From NCBI GenBank assembly GCA_016292775.1, contig JAEDFN010000018.1, positions 1-34,475 of the forward strand: a stretch of DNA of 34,475 nucleotides, read 5' to 3'. This DNA comes from Paludibacteraceae bacterium. Its GTDB lineage: Bacteria; Bacteroidota; Bacteroidia; Bacteroidales; Paludibacteraceae. Every line of letters starts with the position of its first letter. The first letter of the stretch is position 1. The notes below the pieces were generated by a model. It searched no databases. It saw only the letters and a list, made by a program, of their open reading frames with translations, and had not been told where the DNA came from. The position numbers and the translations under genes are program-made. Shown here piece by piece: positions 27,557-34,072 of this stretch.

Positions 27557-27622
27557 TAATGCATAAATCAACCATAATGCGATTTATAAAAAAAATACTA
27601 ACCCCTTAAAAAACAAAATGTT

Positions 27623-29056
27623 ATGAAAAGAATAGTCACACTTATACTAATTCTAATTATTTGTTTCTCTAATAGTTACTCCACTATTTGGTATATTTCA
27701 GAAGGGGGTTCCGGAACCAAAGATGGATCATCTTGGGGGAATGCAGCTGCAGATTTTCCTGATTTATTACAAGATTATACCGTTAATCCTTCCCAAAAAT
27801 GGGATACACAAGGTCCAATACATCCAAATCCCGGGGATACTATTTTTGTTAGATACGGAACTTATTCTCCTATTTTACTATGGCATGGAGAAAAAATTGA
27901 CACAATCATAAACAACATCAAATATTATTATCAAAGTCATGCAAATTTAATACACATTTATGGTGGATTTAGTGGTAAAGAAACTTCATTAGAAGAAAGA
28001 AATAATTGGAAATACTATGAATCCATTATAGAAGGACAAAATAGTTATAATTGTATTTGGATAGAAGGAGTTAATCCAGATTCTCTTCATTATACAAGAG
28101 GAATTGTAATTGATGGATTTACTCTAAGAAATGGTAGAGGACAAGGTGCTGCTATTAGAGTTGTACAAAACAATCCTATTTTATCAAATCTTACTATAAA
28201 AGAAAATGATGGTGCACCAATTATTTATTTAGAAAATAGTGGAGTTGATGGAGATAGATATAACGAATACACACTATTAATAAATAATATAATAGCAAAC
28301 AACTACATACATCAAAACCTATTAGGTGTATTATCCGATGCCATTATTTCAAACATAGCCAGTCATGTTGAAATAATGAATAATACAATAGCCAATAACA
28401 CATGTGAAAATAATTGCTATTCATTAATATTTGGAATTAATTCCAATACAATAATTACAAATTCAATTTTATATGATAATGGCTCTGATATAGAATATTA
28501 TGATAATACTAAAAATGTGGTTTCCTATCGCAATAACATAATTGAATTTTCTATTAATAACACATATTGGAATTTACTTGGGCAGGATTTAGGATGGAAC
28601 AATGATGATGACCCTATGTTTGTCGATTCAACCAATTTTGACTATCGCATACAAAATTATAGTCCTGCTTACGATAAAGGAAATTTTGATAAATACGACA
28701 CTTTAATAATTAGATCAGGATTAAAATATCAAAATAATCATCTATTAAATTATGACATTAATTGTAATATAAGAGCTTTTGATAACACAATAGATGTTGG
28801 AGCTTGTGAATTTTATGAAAATACAAATTATATTTCTTTAAATTATCCGACATTACCTTCTGAATTTAATCAAGAAGGAGCAAGCAATCTTAATATTGAT
28901 AATATCAAAATTTTTGATATGACCGGTAGTATTTTAAAACATTATAATTCAAACGAAGAAATAAATTTTTCTGATTTACAAAAGGGCATATACATCATAG
29001 GATATTTTTATAAAAACACTTTAGTAAAATCAAATAAAATAGTATTAACAAAATAA
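27623..29056 (+). CDS. Secreted parallel beta-helix protein with T9SS sorting tail
   Basis: This 477-residue exported protein has signal peptide MKRIVTLILILIICFSNSYS. The N-terminal TIWYISEGGSGTKDGSSWGNA is the typical opening of Bacteroidota choice-of-anchor/right-handed beta-helix proteins. GDTIFVRYGTYSP and HIYGGFSGKETSLEERN follow. The region about 165-310 has Asn-rich helix rungs (IVIDGFTLRNG, ILSNLTIKEN, IMNNTIANNT, IITNSILYDN) and then DDPMFVDSTNFDYRIQNYSPAYDKGN. The last 50 residues (IKIFDMTGSILKHYNS to IYIIGYFYKNTLVKSNKIVLTK) are a type A T9SS sorting domain. Such proteins are cell-surface or released; no catalytic residues can be identified. It forms a unit with the next gene (12-base gap) and is visibly richer in A+T and Asn codons than its neighbours, suggesting later acquisition. 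Confidence 0.85.
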   Translation: MKRIVTLILILIICFSNSYSTIWYISEGGSGTKDGSSWGNAAADFPDLLQDYTVNPSQKWDTQGPIHPNPGDTIFVRYGTYSPILLWHGEKIDTIINNIKYYYQSHANLIHIYGGFSGKETSLEERNNWKYYESIIEGQNSYNCIWIEGVNPDSLHYTRGIVIDGFTLRNGRGQGAAIRVVQNNPILSNLTIKENDGAPIIYLENSGVDGDRYNEYTLLINNIIANNYIHQNLLGVLSDAIISNIASHVEIMNNTIANNTCENNCYSLIFGINSNTIITNSILYDNGSDIEYYDNTKNVVSYRNNIIEFSINNTYWNLLGQDLGWNNDDDPMFVDSTNFDYRIQNYSPAYDKGNFDKYDTLIIRSGLKYQNNHLLNYDINCNIRAFDNTIDVGACEFYENTNYISLNYPTLPSEFNQEGASNLNIDNIKIFDMTGSILKHYNSNEEINFSDLQKGIYIIGYFYKNTLVKSNKIVLTK

Positions 29057-29068
29057 AAATCATAGTTT

Positions 29069-30253
29069 ATGAAAAGGATAATATTTTTAGGCACGATAAT
29101 AATATCATTAGTATTATTTTGCTGTTGTGATGATCGTTTTAACAACAATAACAACGAAGGAGGAGAAAATAATAACGAAGAACAAGAAGATTATATCACA
29201 GGTAATCCGGCATACGAACATACTAATGAAGGCACTGTAATGTATTGGGGTAAAGATACATATGGAGGATTTTACGGTTTTATAGACGGAGGACAAAGAC
29301 ACTATTTGGAAGACTCTGAGAATAGTATAATAGACGTTTATATTAGCAATAACAATGTATACACTCTTAGTTGGTTTAATACTGGTGAAAAAAATCCGAT
29401 AGTTCTTTGGAAAAATACAGACATGATGTATGACTATTTAAATGGAATATTTCGGAAAGACAAATTTTTTGTAGATGTATACAACGACATTGTAAGATTA
29501 TATTCTGAGATTCCTGACGAATTCGATGTATATAGTTATATTCCACAATATTGGGAAGATAAACAATATTATAATTTGGATTTAGAAATGATTACCTACT
29601 CTTCTATGCCCTTATTCAGTCAACCTCAAGGCATTATAAGAGCATATGGAAATGTTTATTGTTTTGGATTTGAGTGGTGCGTAAATGGGAAATTACCATG
29701 TATTTGGAAAGACGGGAAAATAATTATGCATGCAAATGACACTCTAAACACAACAACACCGGCTGTCGGATTTTGTGTAAACAAAAGGAATGATCTAACA
29801 TTACTTAATTATTATTTATATGAAGATCCATCCCAAGACATCCGTCTTCGACGCGTTCCAGCCACATATAATACTAAAGGAGAAATAATAAACATTTACG
29901 GGGATACGTCTAAATTATTTCACAGTAAATACGATTATAACATGTATGGATTAGACTTAATTAAATATGATGATGACATATATGTTTGTTGCGAAGAAGA
30001 CAATGGTACCGGATCACATAGAAGTACTTATATATACAAAAACGACAAATTATATTATCAAAGAAATAATTGTAGATTCCTGGGCATGTGCATTAGTAAA
30101 GGTGATACTTATATCGCAATAAAAGACGTTAATAACGGCAACCGATGTATGATATTGAAAAACGGTATAGTACATGTGGATAACTTTCAATTAGGTACAA
30201 CGGAAATTTATGGATTAGCCGTATTACCTGCATCATTAGGACAATTAAAATAG
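29069..30253 (+). CDS. Lipoprotein with beta-propeller-like repeats, function unknown
   Basis: This 394-residue predicted lipoprotein has signal peptide MKRIIFLGTIIISLVLFCCC with a cluster of cysteines around the lipobox. A very hydrophilic linker (about residues 25-45, Asn/Glu runs) follows. At least four motifs of the form I/V-L/I-W/Y-K-N/D-x-K recur (PIVLWKNTD, PCIWKDGKIIMH, TYIYKNDKLYYQ, CMILKNGIVHV), about one per 50-90 residues, as in beta-propeller-type surface proteins. I recognise no named family. It starts 12 bases after the beta-helix gene and probably shares its transcript; both are AT-rich and Asn/Tyr-rich. A surface role alongside the T9SS cargo is plausible but unproven. Confidence 0.7.
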   Translation: MKRIIFLGTIIISLVLFCCCDDRFNNNNNEGGENNNEEQEDYITGNPAYEHTNEGTVMYWGKDTYGGFYGFIDGGQRHYLEDSENSIIDVYISNNNVYTLSWFNTGEKNPIVLWKNTDMMYDYLNGIFRKDKFFVDVYNDIVRLYSEIPDEFDVYSYIPQYWEDKQYYNLDLEMITYSSMPLFSQPQGIIRAYGNVYCFGFEWCVNGKLPCIWKDGKIIMHANDTLNTTTPAVGFCVNKRNDLTLLNYYLYEDPSQDIRLRRVPATYNTKGEIINIYGDTSKLFHSKYDYNMYGLDLIKYDDDIYVCCEEDNGTGSHRSTYIYKNDKLYYQRNNCRFLGMCISKGDTYIAIKDVNNGNRCMILKNGIVHVDNFQLGTTEIYGLAVLPASLGQLK

Positions 30254-30297
30254 CACTCTCATAATACAAAAATTTATCACTATTAAAAAATATACTA

Positions 30298-30344
30298 AAG
30301 GTCAAACTCATTATATTTCAGCAACATATAATGAGTTTGACCTT
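30298..30344 (+). terminator. Perfect 19-bp inverted repeat, terminator or operator
   Basis: Arms 30298-30316 and 30326-30344 are perfectly complementary with a 9-base loop. It follows the lipoprotein stop by 44 bases and is followed on the plus strand by eight A rather than T, so it is not a textbook terminator. The right arm contains the -33 TTTG of the era promoter. Confidence 0.6.
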
Positions 30345-30366
30345 AAAAAAAATATTTGTAACTTTG
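30336..30366 (+). promoter_or_regulatory. Promoter of the era operon
   Basis: TTTG (30336-30339), 19 bases, then TAACTTTG (30359-30366): a full match to the Bacteroidota promoter consensus, with a leader of about 55 bases to the era ATG. Confidence 0.85.
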
Positions 30367-30430
30367 CAGAACCGAAATCGTAGTCAATAGCACGTTGCCA
30401 TAGACAAAAAAACGACGGATTATCTATCTT

Positions 30431-31324
30431 ATGCATAAAGCAGGTTTTGTAAATATTGTGGGCAACCCGAATGTAGGGAAATCCACATTAATGAACGCCC
30501 TTGTAGGCGAAAGAATTTCTATCATCACATCCAAAGCCCAAACTACCCGTCATAGAATTATGGGCATAGTAAACGGGGAAGACTTTCAAATAGTATATTC
30601 CGACACACCGGGAGTGCTAAAGCCGAATTACAAATTACAAGAGAGTATGCTAAACTTCTCGGAATCAGCATTGACAGATGCCGACATACTCCTTTATGTA
30701 ACAGACGTACTCGATAGTATAGAGAAAAACGCCTTTTTTATGGAAAAAGTAAAGGCGATGAAAGATGTAAAAACTATACTTATAATCAACAAAATAGACC
30801 TTATCGACCAGCCGAAATTAGAAGAACTTGTAGACTTCTGGCATAAAGAGTTGCCACATGCCGAAATTTTCCCTGTATCTGCAATAGAAAAATTCAATAT
30901 CGAGCCTCTTTTCAAGCACATCAAAGATTTACTACCGGAATCACCTGCATTTTTTGATAAAGATGCACTTACCGACCGGCCGGAACGCTTTTTTGTGAAC
31001 GAGATAATAAGAGAAAAAATCCTTCTCAACTACGACAAAGAGGTGCCATACGCCGTTGAAGTAGCAGTAGAATCGTTCAAAGAAGACGATAACATCATAC
31101 GGATCAGTGCCGTAATTTTCTGCGAAAGAGAGTCTCAAAAAGGCATATTGATAGGGAAAGGAGGAGCAGCTCTACGCAAAGTAGGCACCGAAGCACGCCA
31201 CGATATCGAGAAATTTTTCAACAAAAAAGTTTTCCTTCAACTATATGTAAAAGTGGAAAAAGATTGGAGAAACCGAGAGCGCAAACTGCGCAATTTCGGA
31301 TATCAAATAGAACATCAACAATAA
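30431..31324 (+). CDS. era: GTPase Era
   Basis: This 297-residue GTPase binds the 3' end of 16S rRNA during 30S subunit maturation. G1 is GNPNVGKS at residues 11-18. KAQTTRHRIMGI contains G2, DTPG is G3 (in YSDTPGVLKPNYKLQE), NKID is G4, and VSAI is G5. The C-terminal KH domain includes GILIGKGGAALRKVGTEARHDIEKFFNKKVFLQLYVKV in the expected place, with the GKGG RNA-binding loop. Length is typical. It heads an operon with the two nucleotidase-domain genes, 19 bases before the next start. Confidence 0.97.
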   Translation: MHKAGFVNIVGNPNVGKSTLMNALVGERISIITSKAQTTRHRIMGIVNGEDFQIVYSDTPGVLKPNYKLQESMLNFSESALTDADILLYVTDVLDSIEKNAFFMEKVKAMKDVKTILIINKIDLIDQPKLEELVDFWHKELPHAEIFPVSAIEKFNIEPLFKHIKDLLPESPAFFDKDALTDRPERFFVNEIIREKILLNYDKEVPYAVEVAVESFKEDDNIIRISAVIFCERESQKGILIGKGGAALRKVGTEARHDIEKFFNKKVFLQLYVKVEKDWRNRERKLRNFGYQIEHQQ

Positions 31325-31343
31325 AATAATAAAACCTCAATCG

Positions 31344-32105
31344 ATGAAAAAAGTTATCTACGTTTTCGTATTGCTATTCAGTGTATCATTGGTTATATAC
31401 CTCACTGACATGATGAAATACGACACAAGCAAACCGGAAATAGTAAAAAGCGAACTCATACCCATCTATGCAGGTGATACTATAAAGAATGCAACTATGC
31501 ACAACTTCATCCTAAGTTACAAAAACAAATTGGACGAAAAGATGAACAAAGTAATAGGTCATTCACCAAAAACGCAAGAAGCAGAACAGCCGGAAGGTGA
31601 ATTATCCAACCTTATTGCTGACATAATGCTTCGGGAAGCCCGAAAAAACGAACCTTCTACATCAGCAGCTATAACGAACATGGGCGGCATAAGAGCATCT
31701 CTATACGAAGGAGACATTACTATCGGCAACATTTTCAGCATCATACCATTTGAAAATACATTAGTGATACTAAAATTAAAAGGGAGCGACATCATCACCC
31801 TTGCAAACATCATTGCAATGCGAGGGGGAGAAGCGGTATCGGGTATTACGATGAGCATAACAAAATCCGAAAAAGCAGAGAATTTACTACTGCAAGGCAA
31901 TGAAATAGATCCTGAAAAAGAATATTATATAGCTACAAACGACTATCTCTCTTACGGCAACGACCAAATGACTCCATTAGCAAATTACACAGAAATAATA
32001 AAAACCGACAAGTCGTTACGCGATATTATTCTCCAATACATAGAGGAAGAGACCTCGGAAGGCAAAGAGATACAAGGAGTCAAAGACGGCAGAATAACGA
32101 AATAA
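31344..32105 (+). CDS. 5'-nucleotidase C-terminal domain protein
   Basis: This 253-residue exported protein consists almost entirely of the substrate-binding C-terminal domain of UshA-type 5'-nucleotidases. A hydrophobic N-terminus (residues 4-20) acts as signal peptide or anchor. The signature blocks are ELSNLIADIMLREARK, AAITNMGGIRASLYEGDITIGNIFSIIPFENTLVILKLKG (split here into the GGIR nucleotide-binding loop and the following strands), and YYIATNDYLSYGNDQM. The metallophosphatase half is encoded by the next gene, 18 bases downstream, so the order is reversed relative to single-chain enzymes. The two products probably work together in the periplasm to release phosphate from nucleotides or related esters. 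Confidence 0.88.
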   Translation: MKKVIYVFVLLFSVSLVIYLTDMMKYDTSKPEIVKSELIPIYAGDTIKNATMHNFILSYKNKLDEKMNKVIGHSPKTQEAEQPEGELSNLIADIMLREARKNEPSTSAAITNMGGIRASLYEGDITIGNIFSIIPFENTLVILKLKGSDIITLANIIAMRGGEAVSGITMSITKSEKAENLLLQGNEIDPEKEYYIATNDYLSYGNDQMTPLANYTEIIKTDKSLRDIILQYIEEETSEGKEIQGVKDGRITK

Positions 32106-32109
32106 AATA

Positions 32110-32115
32110 AGGAGG
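32110..32115 (+). promoter_or_regulatory. Strong Shine-Dalgarno site
   Basis: AGGAGG lies 8 bases before the ATG of the metallophosphatase gene. It is notable because the other starts in this window lack recognisable Shine-Dalgarno sequences, as is usual in Bacteroidota. Confidence 0.7.
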
Positions 32116-32123
32116 ATAAAACG

Positions 32124-32945
32124 ATGAAACAAAAAATATATACAGCTATAGTAATATCAATATCACTACTCTTTTTCGGATGTAAACAAGAGCGCACACC
32201 GCTACAAATAATATTCACTAACGACAGTCACAGTCAAGTAGAGCCCTTGAAAGGCCGAGGAGGTTTCGAAGCCAGAGCGGCAGTTATCGACTCGTTGCGC
32301 AACGACAATCCAAATACTATTTTGCTTGATGCCGGCGACATGTTTCAAGGTTCGCCATACTTCAATTTTTACAACGGGCGAGTAGAAGTAGAAGCATATA
32401 ACCTAATGCGATACGACGCCGCCACATTGGGTAATCATGAATTCGACCTTGGCATAGACACCCTTGCAGCACGCATCAAAGAGATGAATTACAAGATAGT
32501 ATGCTGCAACTATGACGTAAAAGGCACCGCCCTCGAAGAATTAATAAGTCCATACACAATAATAGAAAAGGATGGATGGAGAATAGGCGTTTTAGGACTT
32601 TGTGTAAATCCGAGCGGACTAATTTCGCCAAACAACATCAAAGGAGTAACATATAACAACCCGATAGAAGCTGCAGAGAAATATGCCGATATATTACGTA
32701 AAAAAGAGAAATGCAATTTAATAATAGCCTTATCACATTTAGGATTGTTCTCAACGGATTCTCCCGACTCGATATGTGATAAAACCCTGATAGAAACCGG
32801 CAAGGCAGATATAGACATCATTTTAGGAGGACACACCCACTCAGAGCATGGAGTATATAAATTTGCGAACTTGAAAGGCGACAGCATTTTGGTAGCACAA
32901 GAGGTAAAATCGGGGTTGAATATATACAGCATTACAGTGAAATAA
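32124..32945 (+). CDS. Metallophosphatase, N-terminal half of a UshA-type 5'-nucleotidase
   Basis: This 273-residue predicted lipoprotein (signal peptide ending LLFFGCKQ) carries the dinuclear-metal phosphoesterase domain. Metal and catalytic motifs appear in order: FTNDSHS, LLDAGDMFQGSP, TLGNHEFDLG, ALSHLG and LGGHTHSEHG. These give the Asp, Asn and His ligands and the catalytic GNHE/D histidine. In most relatives the first motif is NDxHG, so NDSHS is a mild variant. The domain ends at about the point where a single-chain enzyme would continue into the C-terminal domain, which here is the preceding gene. It is the last gene of the era operon; the S15 promoter follows within 20 bases. Confidence 0.9.
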   Translation: MKQKIYTAIVISISLLFFGCKQERTPLQIIFTNDSHSQVEPLKGRGGFEARAAVIDSLRNDNPNTILLDAGDMFQGSPYFNFYNGRVEVEAYNLMRYDAATLGNHEFDLGIDTLAARIKEMNYKIVCCNYDVKGTALEELISPYTIIEKDGWRIGVLGLCVNPSGLISPNNIKGVTYNNPIEAAEKYADILRKKEKCNLIIALSHLGLFSTDSPDSICDKTLIETGKADIDIILGGHTHSEHGVYKFANLKGDSILVAQEVKSGLNIYSITVK

Positions 32946-32963
32946 AAAAAGTTTAAGAAACAT

Positions 32964-32994
32964 TTTGCCAATTCAAATAAAAGATATACCTTTG
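32964..32994 (+). promoter_or_regulatory. Promoter of rpsO
   Basis: TTTG (32964-32967), 19 bases, then TACCTTTG (32987-32994) is a full consensus match. Transcription would start near 33000. Confidence 0.85.
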
Positions 32995-32998
32995 TGCC

Positions 32999-33010
32999 GG
33001 CTTTCGAGCC
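32999..33010 (+). promoter_or_regulatory. Small UUCG-loop hairpin in the rpsO leader
   Basis: GGCT-TTCG-AGCC forms a 4-bp stem with a TTCG tetraloop at or next to the predicted transcript start, about 32 bases before the rpsO ATG. It could be a 5'-end stabiliser or part of an S15-binding leader; only the hairpin itself is seen. Confidence 0.35.
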
Positions 33011-33042
33011 AAAGCAAACTAAACTTTAAATAATTAATAATT

Positions 33043-33312
33043 ATGTATTTAGACGCAGAAAAGAAAAAAGAAATCTTTGGAAAATACGGAAAGTCTAACA
33101 CTGATACCGGCTCACCTGAGGCTCAGATAGCATTGTTTTCATACCGTATTAGCCATTTGACTGAGCACCTCAAGTCAAATCATAAAGATTATAGCACAGA
33201 GCGCGCACTTAAGATGCTTGTAGGTAAACGCCGTAGAATGCTCGACTATTTAAAACAAATCGACATTGAGCGTTACCGCGCTATCGTTAAAGAGCTTGGT
33301 CTTCGTAAATAA
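33043..33312 (+). CDS. rpsO: 30S ribosomal protein S15
   Basis: This 89-residue protein binds the central domain of 16S rRNA early in 30S assembly. Family signatures include NTGSPEAQIALFSYRI-type sequence (here DTGSPEAQIALFSYRI), LTEHLKSNHKDYSTERALKMLVGKRRRMLDYLKQ, read as consecutive conserved helices, and the C-terminal YRAIVKELGLRK. Length is exactly typical. It is a single-gene unit between its own consensus promoter and a strong hairpin terminator. Confidence 0.98.
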   Translation: MYLDAEKKKEIFGKYGKSNTDTGSPEAQIALFSYRISHLTEHLKSNHKDYSTERALKMLVGKRRRMLDYLKQIDIERYRAIVKELGLRK

Positions 33313-33333
33313 TTCAAGTTCTTTACAAAAAAT

Positions 33334-33371
33334 AAAAGAGGTTGTGTATAGAGAAATACACAACCTCTTTT
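33334..33371 (+). terminator. Terminator after rpsO
   Basis: A perfect 15-bp stem (33334-33348 with 33357-33371) with an 8-base loop runs into a T-tract. The arms end in A and T runs, so it can work on both strands. Confidence 0.9.
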
Positions 33372-33390
33372 TTTATACAAGAAAAAAATG

Positions 33391-33398
33391 TATATTTG
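33391..33398 (+). promoter_or_regulatory. -7 box upstream of the YbjQ-family gene
   Basis: TATATTTG fits TAnnTTTG and lies 57 bases before the ATG. The -33 region overlaps the T-tract of the rpsO terminator, without a clear TTTG. Confidence 0.45.
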
Positions 33399-33455
33399 CA
33401 AAACGAAACAGCATCAAATAATAATTGATATTAACAACCATAAAACAGAATAATT

Positions 33456-33785
33456 ATGATAATTACAACGACACCAACCATCGAAGGCTACGAGATAAGA
33501 GAATATAAAGGTGTAATATTCGGAGAAGTAGTAGCAGGAGTAAACATCATCAAAGACTTTAAAGCATCATTAACAAACTTTTTTGGAGGGCGCAGCGGGT
33601 CATACGAAGAAGAGCTGATAAAATCGCGCTACAACGCACTAAAAGAATTGGAAAATCGCGCGCAACAAATAGGGGCAAACGCAATAGTAGGCGTAGACAT
33701 CGACTACGAAACATTAGGCAACAACGGCAGTAACATGCTCATAGTCATCGCCTCCGGCACAGCAGTAGTAGCCGTGAAGAAGTAG
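33456..33785 (+). CDS. YbjQ-family (UPF0145, heavy-metal-binding-like) protein
   Basis: This 109-residue cytoplasmic protein matches the small YbjQ family throughout. TIEGYEIREYKGVIFGEVVAG is followed by FGGRSGSYEEELIKSRYNALKEL, ENRAQQIGANAIVGVDIDYETLG and the terminal strand MLIVIASGTAVVAVK. Solved homologues form pentameric or decameric rings. A metal-binding role has been proposed from structure but no biochemical function is established. It is a single-gene unit after the rpsO terminator, with its own -7 box. Confidence 0.92.
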   Translation: MIITTTPTIEGYEIREYKGVIFGEVVAGVNIIKDFKASLTNFFGGRSGSYEEELIKSRYNALKELENRAQQIGANAIVGVDIDYETLGNNGSNMLIVIASGTAVVAVKK

Positions 33786-34067
33786 CAATTATTATGTAAA
33801 AAAGTAGTGATTTAATAATAGTTACTTCAATTATTTTATAACTATTTTATACTCATCTAATAAGATACTTTTTTCCAACGACTTTCGCAAAAGTTGATGT
33901 CATTTTTCCAGCGACTTTTATCTGTTTTTATGCTTTTTTTCTAACGAGATTCACTATTCCGTTACTGTTTTCCATAAAAATAAAAAAAGAGAGTGGATAT
34001 TATACTATATCATTGTTTTTATTGTTATATATTACCAACATTATTTTTAATTTAAAAACATAAAACA
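33786..34067. other. Non-coding region upstream of the recombinase
   Basis: 282 AT-rich bases holding a weak A/T hairpin soon after the YbjQ stop (33817-33824 with 33839-33846, followed by TTTTAT), three repeats phased at 33 bases, and an 11-bp inverted repeat that ends on the recombinase start codon. No ORF is seen. Confidence 0.6.
33870..33951 (+). repeat. Three 16-base direct repeats at exact 33-base spacing
   Basis: TTTTTCCAACGACTTT starts at 33870, TTTTTCCAGCGACTTT at 33903 and TTTTTCTAACGAGATT at 33936. The intervening 17 bases are not conserved. The third copy is the most diverged. A partial TTTTCCA follows at 33968. Confidence 0.75.
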
Positions 34068-34072
34068 ATGAT
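34009..34072 (+). repeat. 11-bp inverted repeat bracketing the recombinase leader
   Basis: ATCATTGTTTT (34009-34019) and AAAACAATGAT (34062-34072) are perfect inverted copies 42 bases apart. The right copy contains the recombinase ATG (34068-34070). Confidence 0.65.

Larger units (their letters stand above)
27311..27622. other. Intergenic region between der and the beta-helix gene
   Basis: About 310 AT-rich bases between divergent genes. It contains two overlapping -7 boxes on opposite strands (27417-27432) and a further plus-strand -7 box at 27549-27556. I see no ORF, terminator or RNA gene. Confidence 0.55.

Noticed and set aside
33870..33951. CRISPR array reading of the three 33-base-spaced repeats
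   Set aside because: Only three short, diverged boxes, no cas genes, and 16-base repeats with 17-base spacers are outside known array dimensions.
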